This document shows, one piece after another, positions 33,450 to 45,833 of a DNA stretch of 64,000 bases. This DNA comes from Sclerotiophoma versabilis (taxonomy: Eukaryota; Ascomycota; Dothideomycetes; Pleosporales; Didymellaceae), in contig JAAROD010000004.1 of NCBI GenBank assembly GCA_012274445.1, positions 3,162,001 to 3,226,000 of the forward strand. Reading direction: 5' to 3'. The notes under the pieces are model-generated. The model was not told the DNA's origin. It saw only the letters and a list, made by a program, of their open reading frames with translations, and ran no database searches. Every line of letters begins with the position of its first letter. Within the stretch, counting starts at the first letter, position 1. Made by a program: the position numbers and the translations under genes.

Positions 33450-34402
33450 GATCTAACATACGAACGGTCCACAGAAGAGGTCAAGCTGAGGAACCCTAGA
33501 GAGCAGCAAGCGCGCTGACATCTTTAGAGCCTCTTCCTAATCGCTGATAAACACACGTGGTTGTTGCACACCAGCCTTGCGCAGGAAATTTGCAATCGCC
33601 CAATAGTAATCTGAATGTGTCTTATTGCTAAGAAAGCAGAAGCCTGCAGAGAAGAACGTCTATAGATTAGTGCAGCTGAGTATGTGCAGCAGAGGGAGTT
33701 TGTACTTGTTAGTTCAATATGTGCAGTCCATTAGTAGGACGTCAGGGTTTGTCAGTAGGAGCTTAACCTGCTTCTGATGGGCGAAGAAGAGGTTCTAGAT
33801 GCAATTGTTGTCGTCCTTCTTCACGGTAAAGATCTAGTTTGTCGAGGACAAGTTGTCTAGCAGTGTCTCCACCGGGCTTCTTCCGTTAAGATGCTTCTCT
33901 CTGATAGCCTTCCTCTCGCTGCGGATATCGGTGGCAGAAATAAGTGTGTCTTGATCCTCTCTTTGGATGGCAGCCAGTATCTGCATGGGTCGCACGCCAG
34001 CATGGGTCATTGATTCTATCACTTCCTTCTGTGTTGGTGTACGCTTGCGGTAGACATTGTGCGCGCTCGAGTTGATCGACCGTGGATGGTTGTGGTCCTT
34101 GTTTTGTACTTCTAGCTTCCATTGATTGCTGTGCTTTGTTCTGAAGATGACGAGCTTAAAAGGACACCGAATGGAGCGTGTGCTTGTGCTGAGAAGCCCT
34201 GCAGTCGACTGGTAGTTGTACCTAAACGATCGCAGTGGTAGTAATAGCGTGTCTTGACAGCCGCATGGTAAGGCCAACTTCGCTTAAGGACGAAGCCGTA
34301 ACCATACTGCATGCCATAGGTCTTAAGCGCGTCATACGCTTCTTTATATGAGCTGTAGAACAGGTCTAGAGGGGAGGCTATATCCTCCATGCTAGGATAC
34401 AA
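33450..34402 (-). mobile_element. Mutator-like (MULE) transposase remnant, truncated
   Basis: Minus-strand reading starts at MEDIASPLDLFYSSYKEAYD (FAR1-type DNA-binding region), continues through CPFKLVIF and a HNHPRS motif after a frame change near 34210, and then the catalytic core: LLMDCTY with a stop where Arg is expected, FFSAGFCFLSN, DYYWAIANFLRKAG, and VFISD-stop-EEALK. In-frame stops lie at 33834-33836, 33795-33797, 33714-33716, 33660-33662 and 33537-33539; each is a CAG or CGA codon with C changed to T, as RIP makes. The copy ends near 33465, before the third catalytic residue. No terminal repeats are seen. Confidence 0.8.
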
Positions 34403-35170
34403 AGTGAATTAACAGGCTTGCTTTAATTCTCTTCGTGCTTGGTCTGTTGCAAAGACGCGCTAATCTCGCAACGATTTCGTGTTAACAAATTATACGCTAA
34501 GCCATGTTAAGTAATTAATTTCCGCTAGGTTAGAGTTAGAGACAAATCTTAAAAGCTTAGAGACAAATCTTAGTAGCTAATTATAGCAGCTCTAATTTAT
34601 ATAATAAAAAGTAATATTAGCTTAGCTATATAGTAATATATTAGATAAGTAAGTAAGCTAGATAAGTAAGTAAGCTACTCTACTAACTTTCTATACTCTA
34701 TTATCTTAGATTAACTATAACTTTACTAAGCCTACTCTAATATACTGCTTATAAGGCTAATATATACTATATAATCTTAGCTCTTAAAATAAATTAAATT
34801 TAAAATAAAAGGTATTCTATAGTAGTATTTAAAGTCTCTTATACTACTCTTATCTACTAATATACTAGTAAATCTACCTAATATAATTAATAGCTTAATA
34901 TAAGAATATATACCTAAGTAGAAAAGAAGGTAATAGTCTAGTATATACTTAACCTAAATTAATATAGATTTGCACCTATATATATAGTAATATATAATAT
35001 AGCTAATAAGCTACTAGCTATATATAGTATAAGCTATATTAAGTAGAAGTAGATAGCTTACTTTATTAAGTATATAATAGGTAGAGAGCTCTATATAAGA
35101 ATTCTATATTAATTAAAAGCTAGTTTAAGCTAATAAAGTAAATAAAGGCTAAATAAAATATTTATAATAA
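34403..35170. other. Transition into RIP block B, unidentified repeat-derived sequence
   Basis: Composition shifts to the CA/TG-poor state within about 100 bp near 34500. TTAGAGACAAATCTTA occurs twice (34536-34551 and 34557-34572). The rest is AT-rich sequence I cannot assign to an element. Confidence 0.5.
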
Positions 35171-35179
35171 GAATATTAA

Positions 35180-35500
35180 ATATACCTTATAGGTAAGTAG
35201 TATAAATAGATAAATAGTATACTTTTACTAAAACTATACTAAAATACTACTTCTCTACTAATACCTTAATAATAGTACTAGCTATATATAGCTTATAGTT
35301 TAAGCTTTTAGAATTAAGTTTAAGCTCTTTATAAAATATACTATAGCTATCTATAGTATTTCTAAAATAATACTATATAAATAATATACTAAATAACTTT
35401 TATATACTAATAGTAGAGCTAACTATTATAAATTTAAATTAAAATATAGAAATTTATAGGTTTTATTAGTAAATAATTATATAGTATAGTAACTCTAAGA
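35180..35500 (+). mobile_element. Fot1/pogo-type fragment C (5' part)
   Basis: Resembles the start of transposon B: ACTTTTACTAA, then CTAATACCTTAATAATA, a TTTAAGCTTTTA segment and ACTATAGCTAT in the same order and spacing. Only the 5' third is present and the match decays after about 35480. The subterminal repeat is poorly preserved. Confidence 0.5.
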
Positions 35501-35694
35501 AGAGCTAATAATTTATAGAATTAAATAGCCTATATTATAGAAGCTACTTATACTTAAAGAAGTAAAGTATTTAATAAAATAAAGGCTAAATAAAATAAAG
35601 AATTTATAAGATAAATAACTTATATATTATAGAATTTCTATAAGTTCTATAAACTTTAGAATTATATATTATAAAAGTATAAAATATTAAAGAA

Positions 35695-36089
35695 TACTCT
35701 TTAGTATATAGTTAGTAGAAATATAACTCTTATAGTTTATATTTAACTTAGTTAATTAAGTTTATCTTTTAAATCTTAATTCTAACTCTTAAGCTAATTA
35801 GTTTATTCTTTACTACTTATTATTATTCTTTATTATAATATTATTTCAATAGGTAATAACTCTACTCTTTATAGATTCTTTTAGACTAGTACTTACTTTA
35901 AAGAACTTATATAAATAGTACTAATAAGCTTTACTTAAAAGTATAATTTTAATACTTTAAATACTTTTAAAGATAAGTACTACTTTAGAAGCCTATACTA
36001 CTTCTAGTAGCTCTTAAAGTTAATAATTTAATAATAATATTAAGATAGAATAAATTCTAGCTATATACTCTAGAGTTAGTATTACTAAA
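35695..36089 (+). mobile_element. gypsy-1 fragment: partial 5' LTR plus leader
   Basis: Matches 19295-19660: the LTR core, the AAAAGTATAA LTR end and the CTTTAAATAC leader, up to GAGTTAGTATTACTAAAT, where another repeat unit starts. The 5' part of the LTR is missing. Confidence 0.75.
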
Positions 36090-36535
36090 TATTATAGCTA
36101 AAAATAGAGTAAAAAAATATATATATTTATACTCTAAATTTAGTCTACTAAGTAGGCTGTTTCTAGCTATATAACATACCCTCTTATATTTAAAGTAGAG
36201 AAATAGCTTAAAAGTAGAAACTATATAGTAGTAAGGCTAGCTGTATATCTATAGAGTTATAGCTAAGAATTTCTTTAGATTAGACTTTTATAGTAGAGAT
36301 AGGCCTAATACCTATTTAGCTACTCTACTATTTATAGTACCTTATAGCTATAGTATAACTTAAGTAAGTATAATAGAGATTATTACTACTAGTTACCTTA
36401 GCTTTAGTTACCTACTTAACTTAAAAATCTATATAGCCTCTACTTATATAGTATTAGTATCTAGGCTTATAACTATTATAGCTAAAAATAAAGTAAGAAT
36501 ATATATATATTTATACTCTAAATTTAATCTACTAA
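36090..36535 (-). repeat. Inverted tandem of a ~380-bp repeat unit (one full, one truncated)
   Basis: On the minus strand the unit starts GTTATAAGCCTAG and ends CTATAATA. One complete unit spans 36090-36473; a second begins at 36474 and is cut at 36535, where the copia-3 LTR starts. The unit recurs in direct orientation at 36805-37176. Confidence 0.65.
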
Positions 36536-36804
36536 TATTATATAATTAAGCTGCTTAGTTAGTTATATAGAGATTAATTAGCCTAGAGAATAAGCTATAA
36601 GCTGCTCTAGAGCTAACTAGAAGCTTATTATATTAGTATAATAGTAATAAGTAACTCTAATAGTAAGTAGAAGCTTACTTTAGATAAGTTATATAGCTTA
36701 TATAGATTTCTTATATATATAATAGATAGCTTTTATTTAATCTTAGATAGGTACTAATTAAATACTATTAATTACCTAAGTATAGTTTTTTAAGCTTAAT
36801 TATA
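36536..36804 (+). repeat. copia-3 5' LTR (269 bp)
   Basis: Begins TATTATATAATTAAGCTGC and ends before GTTATAAGCCTAG. It aligns, in the same orientation, with the reverse complement of the copia-2 LTRs (for example AGGTACTAATTAA and AATTACCTAAGTAT in order), so the two elements belong to related families. Confidence 0.65.
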
Positions 36805-37176
36805 GTTATAAGCCTAGATACTAATACTGTATAAGTAGAGGCTATATAGATTTAGAGTTAAGTAGGTAACTAAAGCTAAGGTAACTAGTAGTAATAATCT
36901 CTATTATACTTACCTAAGTTATACTATAGCTACTAGGTACTAAAATAGTATAGTAGGCTAAATAGGTATTAGGCCTATTCTTACTATAAAAGTCTAAGAA
37001 ACTCTTAGCTATAACTCTATAGGTATATAGCTAGCCTTACTATATAGTTTCTATTTTTAAGCTATTTCTCTGCTTTAAATATAAGAAGGTGTATTATATA
37101 GTAAAGAAGGCCTACTTAGTAGCCTAAATTTAGAGTATAAATATATATATATTTTTACTCTATTTTAGCTATAATA
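36805..37176 (+). repeat. ~370-bp repeat unit between copia-3 LTR and gag
   Basis: Starts GTTATAAGCCTAGATAC and ends CTATAATA; the 13-mer GTTATAAGCCTAG returns directly after it at 37177-37189, followed by the gag leader. The same unit lies inverted at 36090-36473. It may be a duplicated leader unit or an inserted short LTR. Confidence 0.6.
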
Positions 37177-37776
37177 GTTATAAGCCTAGCTTTCTAAGAA
37201 TAGTAGATCTCTCTATATAATTAGCTAAATAGAGCTTATTAAATATAGCTTAACTACTCTAATTATACCTAAATTCTTAGTAACTATAAATTACTACTAT
37301 AAGTAAGCTAGTTAACTATAGCTTATAAGCTTAATTAACTATTTTTATAAGCACCTTCTAACTAAAGTCTTAAACTAACTAGCCTAATTAGTATATACAG
37401 CTTATATAGTATACTAAGCTATATAATATACAGAATTTAGTTAACTTAAATACTCTAGATACTTCTAGTATATATAAGAAAGCTTTTTAGCTACTACTAA
37501 GTAGCTTAAAGAATTTCTTTAGAGCTTCTAAATAACTAGTAAGTAGCTTAATACTTAATAAGAGGCCTTTAGTATACTTAACCTAAAGTTAATTAATATA
37601 GCTAATTAATATATATATACCTTATAGTACTCTAACTTTATTAAGTACTAAAGTATATAACTAGAAGCTTACTAAGTATAAGATTAAATTAAGTAAGTAA
37701 GTAGCTAGAGCTAAGTACCTTTAGAAGCTATAGAACTAGGTTAATACTACTATATCTCTATTAATTATATTACTAG

Positions 37777-38068
37777 TATTAATAAGCTTATAGTATAATA
37801 CTTAGGTAATTAAATAATTAATTAGTTCCTATTTATCTAGACATAATAACTATTTATATATAAAGAAAATATTATTAGTTATATAACTCTAGAATTAAGC
37901 TTATAGGTAGTAGTAAGTCTACTTAACTATAGTTAGCTTAACTACTAAGCTTCTTAAGAGTTAGCTATAAGCTTAGGCATATAGGCTTATACTTTAGGTA
38001 ATACCTAGCTCTAATATACTAATACCTTACTTAGCCTAGTAGTAAGCTAGCAGCTTACTTATATAATA
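37777..38068 (-). repeat. copia-2 3' LTR (292 bp)
   Basis: Identical length to 52384-52675 and nearly identical sequence, differing mainly by transitions. TSD ACTAG directly to its left. Confidence 0.88.
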
Positions 38069-38392
38069 TACCCTCTAGATAGTCTTCTATAAATAAAGAA
38101 GTATCTAATAAACTACTATATAGCTTATTACTTTATTTAGTAGTAATTATTATACTTTCTATATAAGGTGCTATTTTAAGCTTCTAATTATCTTTAGAAA
38201 AGCTTATTTTACTAGTGTAAACTTTTTATATTAGTTTATACTTCTACTTTAACCTTATAATATTAAGTAGCTCTATATATTACTAAACACTTAACTAAAA
38301 ATATATAGCTTAACTATATACTATCTACTTAATTTTAACTTCTCTATTACTTAGTTTATTTAAAGTTAGAGTTTTTATATAATATCTTATAG

Positions 38393-38705
38393 TATAATAG
38401 GCTAGGCTCTAGACTAGTACCTTAGTATATAGAAGGCCTTAGGTGCTCTAGCTAATTATACTCTAGCTCTGTAGGTTCTTAGTAGAACTCTAGTAATTTT
38501 AGTTTCTATAATAAGCCTTCTAAACTCTTTAAACTAGAGCCTGCCTTACTACTATAAAGGCTACTAGAAGATTATAAACTCTATAAATAGGTTCTATATA
38601 CCTTCTACCTTCTAGTATATATATATAAGACTCTGTACTAGTAGATAAGTATTAAATTTATTTAGTTTCTACTTATATATAGCTCTTAGTAGCTAGCTTT
38701 TTATA
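38393..38705 (+). repeat. gypsy-2 5' LTR (313 bp)
   Basis: Same length as the 3' LTR and as the solo copy at 54572-54884. Confidence 0.88.
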
Positions 38706-40849
38706 ATTAAATTTAATTACTCTTTTCTTCTACTAATATATACTAAAGAGTAGTACCTAGGATAGATAGAACTACTAATAATACTATAAGGCGCCTATTA
38801 AACTATAGAATTAAGTTATATAATAGAAATAACTTAAGGTTAGATATTTATAGTAAAGTATAACACTAAGCTATTATAACCCTTTCTAAGGAATAGTAAG
38901 AAAAGGCTCTAAATAGAGCTATAATAAACCTAGTAAACTATCTACTATAGTTATAATTACTAGAAGGTATATTAGTACTACCTAGCACTAAGCTACTAGT
39001 TCTAATAAGCGCCTCTAAGAAGTCTTAAGATAACTAACTCTAAAAATATATTACCTACCTAGTAGAAACTTAAGTATAGCAGCTTATAAGTTAATAGAAC
39101 TTAAACTTTAATACTTTATCTATAATAGTAATACCTAATATTAGGTATTACTACTTCTTTTAACTAATAAAACTCCTAGATATAGAGAAGTTTAGTAGAA
39201 ACAGATAAGTATACTAGATATTTAGATTCTAGATAATTAATAAACTTATATTACTAGAAGACTACTCTAGTATTAGAGTAGTATATATATTTAACTTTCT
39301 AGAAGAATAAGCTATATATATAGGTCTTTTATAGAAAGATTAAAACTTAGATAGAATAATAGATAACTTCTAGGTATTTCTAGATAAATAGTATAAGAAC
39401 TTCTTATTTAAGAAATACTTATATTAGAAGCTCTAAATAATTATAATAAAGAAATTTAATTAGTCTCTAGAAACCTTTAACGTAGAATTTATCTAACTAG
39501 CGTATAATATAGTAGAAGAAAATAATACCTAGAACCTTAAGATAAGGTATATATTAGCGCTCTGCCTAGATTTCTAAGAGAAAATAATATTAGTAGATAT
39601 TCTAGAAGAATAGAACCTCTAGGCGCTTATAGTAAGAGTCTTTAAAGTAGATATTAATATATAATAAGTATAAAGTTATATTAATAGAAACTTTAATAGA
39701 AGTAATAAAAAACCTAATAATAATAATAAAATAGATTAGAAGGCTACTAAGGCCTATATAGGTTATATAGAACTAGATAACTATAAGAGAGTAGAATAGT
39801 AGCTCTAAGAAATAATAGAAAAACAGAGGTCTAATAACTAGTATATATATTATAGAAAGAATAGCTACTATATAAACTAATATAAACTTAGACTAGTAAA
39901 AAGGCCTAATAGTATCTAGGTAAAAGCTATAACTATAACTAATACTCTAGAAGAAATCTCTAAATTAGAAGAATCTAACTTAGAAAACTAGCTACTTCTA
40001 CCTATAGACGCAGATAGAAGTTAAGAAGTAAGAAAGTAAAGAAAAATAAATCTTTTAGAGAGTTCTACTAGTAGTAGCTAGATAGTAAACCTATATCCCT
40101 CTACACACTAGTAGATAAAATAGCTATAGTATATATACTAATTAATACTAGTTATCTAACCTATAGAATTATCTTCTCTAGATTTATAAAAAAATATAAA
40201 CTATTACGTACCTAAGCTTATAAAAGAAGAATAACTAGTATTACTAAAAAGATATTATAGATTATAGAAGTAACTAAGTTTAATCTAAATATAAATAGAT
40301 ATAAAGAAACTATATAGGCTTATATTCTAGAAGATAAAGAAGAATATAACCTTATACTAGAATAGCTCTAGATAGACTAGTATAATATAATACTAGTACC
40401 TATAAAAAAGTTAATATTTATATACTCTTCTAAAATATAAGTAAGAAGCTAAGAAGAAATTAAACCTAACTAGGTTATATAATAGGTAAACCTAGCTTTA
40501 TTCTAGGCTCTATAAAAGAGGTCTTATAAAAACCTAAATACTATAGTCTTCTCTACTTTAATAGTAAATATTTAGAAGGTACTTAAGAGAAAAGAGTTAG
40601 TAGACCTATAGACAGTTCTACTAAACTATCTAAAAAGTAAATACTAGATATTTCTAAAAATAGAAGCTAATAAGCTTACTTTCTACTAAGAACTAGATAT
40701 TAACTACTCTATAGAGTTAATAGAAGAAAATAGAAAACTAGCTACTATCTTTTAGAGTCTACTTTATAACATATCTAGAGAAGAACTCTTAGTACTTAGG
40801 TAATAACTAACTAGCTACCTAGATAAAGAATTTATATAAGTTAGTAAGT

Positions 40850-42030
40850 TAAGTATATTAGCTCTAGTTTTCTTTATAAAGAAACTAGGTAGAGAACTAA
40901 AGTTCTATATAGACTACTAAGCACTAAATACTATTATAAAGAAGAACTAATACTTTCTTCTATTAATATATAAGATACTATCTTAAATCTTAAAAGTAAA
41001 GTAGTTTACTAAGGTTAATATAATCTAAGCCTTTTATAAGATCTATATAGTAAATAAAAATAAATAGAAAACTACCTTCTAAACCTACTTTAGCCTCTAT
41101 AAATAGTTAGTAATACTATTTAAGTTAGCTAATACTTCTAGCACCTTCTAATAGTATATTAACTAGACACTCTAAGAATACCTTAATAAATAGTGCTCTG
41201 CTTATATTAATAATATACTAATTTACTCTAGTAGAAGTAAAAAAGAATATAAATAGAAGGTACTTAAGATTATATAGAAACTAGGTAAAGCTAGCCTATA
41301 TCTAAATATAAAGAAGAGTAAATTCTCTATCTAGTTTACTAAATACCTTAGATTTATTATTAAAGCTAGAAAGAGTATTAGAATAAAGCTAGAGAAGGTT
41401 ATAGTAATTAAGGTATAGAAAGCCTCTAAGACAGTAAAAGGTGTCTAAACTTTTCTTAGATTTACTAATTTCTACTAATAGTTTATTAATAGATTTTTAT
41501 CTATAGCAGAACTCTTAATAAGGTTAACTAGAAAGAACTTTAACTTTAAATAGAGACCTGCCTAATATAAGGCCTTTAAAATAATAAAAAAAGCCTTTAT
41601 TATAGAACCTACTCTAGCTAACTTTAACCTAGATCTAAAGATAGTTCTAGAATATAATACCTCTAAATAGGTAATAGAAGAAGTACTCTTCTAGTTTAGT
41701 AAAAACAGCACTCTTTAAATAGTAGCTTACTTCTCTGCTAAGAATTCTAAAGTAGAAGTAAACTATATAATCTATAATAAGAAAATACTAGTAGTTATTA
41801 AGTACCTATAGAAATAGAATACTAAGCTAAAGTAGGTTAAGAACTTTATAGTTATTATAGACTATAAGAATCTAGAATACTTTTATAAATCTAAACTTCT
41901 AACAGAATACTATATTTAATAGTTAAGCCTTCTTAGCTAGTTTAACCTAACCTTTATATACTAGCTAAAGAAAGTTAATAGCTAAGTAGATACTTTATTT
42001 AGAAGAGAAGAGAATACACCTAATATAGTA
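40850..42030 (+). pseudogene. gypsy-2 reverse transcriptase and RNase H remnant
   Basis: With RIP stops tolerated it reads as Gypsy reverse transcriptase: LVFFIKKLGRELKFYIDYQA minus few changes, LFKLANTSSTFQQYIN, AYINNILIYSS at the active site (both Asp codons changed to Asn), FLRFTNFYQQFINRF, then RNase H with VVIKYLQ and SQVDTLFRRE at the end. The protein cannot be made. Confidence 0.82.
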
Positions 42031-42559
42031 GATAATAATTAGAAAAGAACCTAATACTTCTAACTACTCTGCCTATTTACTATAGTTATATAATCCCCTT
42101 TAGAGAAAGAAAAGGTAGAAGCTATAGTATCTTTTACTACCTACTTCTAAAATACTAACTCTTTTTAACTAGCCTAACTAATAATATATAGCTACCTAGT
42201 TACTACTTATTTATAAAGATAATAAAGGCTAGCGCTAATACTATAGAAGTAGAATAAGAAAACTATGGCTGTACCTACTAAAGAATAAAACTAAGTAACT
42301 ACTAATAAACAGACTTCTATATATATATATAATAGAAGCTTTTATAATAATATAGATATATTTAAGACACTATAGACTTAAACTACCTAAATAGATAAAA
42401 CCTACTAGATAGTAATAAAAGCTATATAAGTAGGCACTTAAAAGTTTTCTCTATAGATTAACTTAAAAGTTTCTCTAGCAGAATACTTACTAGATAAGAA
42501 AGGTAGGCTGTGTTATAGAAGAAGAAAGTAGGTACCTAACTTAGAAGCACTAAAAGAAT

Positions 42560-43920
42560 AAATTATAAATAATATCTACTACTTACCTATAATAGGGCAC
42601 CTATAGTAAGAAAATATATTTACTATCTTATCCTAATTATACTTCTAGCTAGGTATATTCTTAGTACTCTACTAGTACGTTTCTAACTATAAAATCTATA
42701 AAAGAACTAAACTCTAAAGAAAACTAAAATAAAGCCTATTAAAACTACTTCTACTACTAAGTTATATATAAAAGAAAATCTTTATAGACTTTATTACTAA
42801 CTTACTAGAAAGTATAAAGAATAATAATCTAATAGTTATTACTAACTAACTCTTAAAGAATATAATCTTAATTTCTCTTCTAGATATATTTATAGAAATA
42901 GTTTTTAATATATTTATCTTCTATATAGTTACGTACTATTAGGTACTAGATACTATAGTTTTTAATTAAGAATTATAATTTCTAAGTAACTTCTAGAAAA
43001 CTATATACTAGATATTAAAGATTACTTAGAGACTGTCTATAGCCTTTTACTTATAGATAAATAGTAGTACTAAATATATAAACTTAGTTATAGAAGCCTA
43101 CCTCTAAGCCTATATAAACTAGACCTAGAATAACTAGGTATACTAGGTACTAGTAGTATAAATTACTATTAAGAGATAAGTAGTAAGTTCTATAGGTATT
43201 AGTCTCTTCTTTATCTAGTATAGGTATAATATAGACGCTGTATAGAAAGACCTAGACCTAACTACTAAAAATCTCTAGTAGAATACTAGAGCTTTAGCAA
43301 AAGCAGCAGCTATAATAGTATAAAAGTTTACTAAAACTATAGAATTTATATAGTTTAGGATAGTAGAAGTATAATAAGCCTAGAAACTCTAAGCTAATAG
43401 ATACTAAAAAGAGGCACTCTAACTCTATATAGGTAATAAGGTTTAGCTAAAACTAGAAAACTACTTTTCTAATAATTAGGCTAGCTAGAAGTTAGATTAG
43501 AAGAATAGAAAGTTTACTATAATAGAAATAATCTCTCTATATAATATAAAACTTAATATTAAAAAAAGAATCTACTTAGTATTCTATATAAATAGGCTCT
43601 ACCTCTATGCAGAAAACCCTCTAGAAGGATAGATAAATAATAACCTATAACTAGGCCCTCTAGTAATTATAGGTAATAATAGCTCTTTTACTAAAGAATA
43701 GAAGGTTAAGGCTATCTATAGAGAATACCTATCTAGAATAAATAGTAAAAACTATTAGTACCTAGTAGTATAGTAAGGCTATACTTAGAAAACCTAGAAA
43801 CTAAGGTCTAACTATAAAAAGTTATCTACTCTAGATAGATAGATTATAGAAATAGCTAGAAGCTATAATACTTAAGAAAACCTACTCTTAGAATTCTTCT
43901 TAGAACTTTCTAGTAGACTC
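42560..43920 (+). pseudogene. gypsy-2 integrase and chromodomain-like remnant
   Basis: Reads through IFIDFITNL in the catalytic core and later HHCC-derived and linker segments, an IGNKVQLKLENYF stretch typical of the integrase C-terminal domain, and a chromodomain-like YLVVQQGYTQKTQKL. Gln, His and Asp codons are changed in the RIP manner. Confidence 0.72.
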
Positions 43921-45520
43921 TTCTAGTAAGAGATACTATACTTCTAGATAGAAAGAATAGTATATAGCTACTATATAAAATAGCTACTATAAAGAAGTAG
44001 AACTCTTAAAAAGAAAATACTATATAAAAAATAAAGAACTATATAATTATAAGAAGAGAAACATTCTAAGAAAAGAAATTTTTATTTACTATACTACTAG
44101 AGATTAGTTATTTCTATATAGATACTAATAGGAAAACCTATTATAAAAGTATACTAGAGTACTAAAAACACTAGAGATAGATACTAACTAGTTTATAGAA
44201 TATATCTCCTAATTATTATTAGAAGAATTCTTAACCTAAGCAGTTCTAGCAGCTTCTATAATCTTCTTCTTCTAAGCTCTAACTATAAAATAAATAGTAG
44301 TAGTATTATTTTTAATATTATTTTTAGAAGTATTATAGGCCTAGGTAAGTATACCTTAAGTTATAGACTATATAATAAATATATTATATAGAGAGTTAAG
44401 CTATAAATATTAGCTAGACTAAAATAAGAATAATAATTCCTAAGAAGAAACTTATAAGTAGCTTATTCTAAATAAGAATTTCCTCTAGAACCTTATAGTT
44501 AGAGTATATCTTCTTTAATATCTACTTCTATAAATCTATACCTTTATAAGTTATACTAAGATTATTATTAAAATTCTTAAGCTCTTCTTTAACCTTAGCC
44601 TTATAGTCTAAGAGGTTAGTATAGTACCTAAGCTTATTACTAGGCTAAGATAGAAGGTTTTATATTATTACTAAATTTTAGTAGTAATAGAAAGCGCACT
44701 TATTCTTAGCAGACACTAAGCTAGTAAGAAAGAAAGTATAGTACTTAGAATTAGGCTAAATCTTATAGAAATAGTAAATAGTAGTAGTAAACTTAAAAGT
44801 CTTATAAGAGGCCTATAGAACTTAGAGATTAGTAACTAACTAGGTAGAAGAGAATATACTTAAAGAATAAAGAAAGTATAGAACTTACTCTATAGTAGTA
44901 GTACTTCTTATACTTATACTTAAAATAAGTTAACTTATTTATATTAATATTATAGAGCTAGTAGTTAAGAGTATACTAGGTACAGCTAAGAAGGTTCTTA
45001 GGCTTAGGCTTATTATCTATTATATTACTAGAACTATTAATAGTAGTAGTAAGAGTGTTAAAATTAATATTACTAAAAAGCTTATAATTAGAATTAGTAA
45101 TAATATAGCTTAGTAGAGTAGAGAAATAAAGTAAGAATTTCTTACTAGGCTATAGTAAATAAGTAGTTAGTAGATATTTAGGTAAAGATATTATATATTA
45201 TAAATACTTTTTAAAGTAAGAGAGCTACTACTATAAAGCTATAAATAGCCTTATAAGCTTTTACTTTACTAGAGAAAAGTACTATAATAAGAAAGATAGG
45301 TATAATAACTTATAAAACTAGTGCTAGAGCTAGCTTTATACTTACTAGAGCCTACTATAGTAAGATAAAGTAAGAGTAAAGTATAGAAGAAGTAGAGTAA
45401 AGAAATAAGTAAAGAAGTATAATTAAGTAAATAGGCGCATAGAGAATATAAGGTTAAGCTAGTTATTTATTATTTTACTTTAAAAGTTTATTTATAAATA
45501 TAGGAATAGTAAAGAGGTAC

Positions 45521-45833
45521 TATAATAGGCTAGGCTTTAGACTAGTGCCTTAGTATATAAAAGGCCTTAGGCGCTCTAGCTAATTATACTCTAGCTCTAT
45601 AGGTTCTTAGTAGAACTCTAGTAATTTTAGTCTTTATAATAGGCCTTCTAAACTCTTTAGACTAGAGCCTACCTTACTACTATAAAGGCTACTAGAGAAT
45701 TATAGACTTTATAAATAGGTTCTATATACCTCTTACCTCCTAGTATATATATATAAGACTCTAAACTAGTAGATAGGTATTAAATTTATTTAGTTTCTAC
45801 TTATATATAGCTTTTAGCAGCTAGCTTCTTATA
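45521..45833 (+). repeat. gypsy-2 3' LTR (313 bp)
   Basis: Differs from the 5' LTR mainly by transitions. TSD TATAG follows. Confidence 0.88.

Larger units (their letters stand above)
38393..45833 (+). mobile_element. gypsy-2: Ty3/Gypsy element (7441 bp), RIP-inactivated, complete by structure
   Basis: Two 313-bp LTRs (38393-38705, 45521-45833) starting TATAATAGGCTAGG and ending CTTATA or TTTATA, with the target duplication TATAG on both sides (38388-38392, 45834-45838). The plus strand holds, in order, gag with a degraded zinc knuckle near 39840, reverse transcriptase from about 40850, RNase H, integrase from about 42560 and a chromodomain-like end near 43700-43830. About 1.6 kb of unassigned sequence follows before the 3' LTR, which is preceded by AAAGAGG. 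It lies inside copia-2. Confidence 0.88.
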
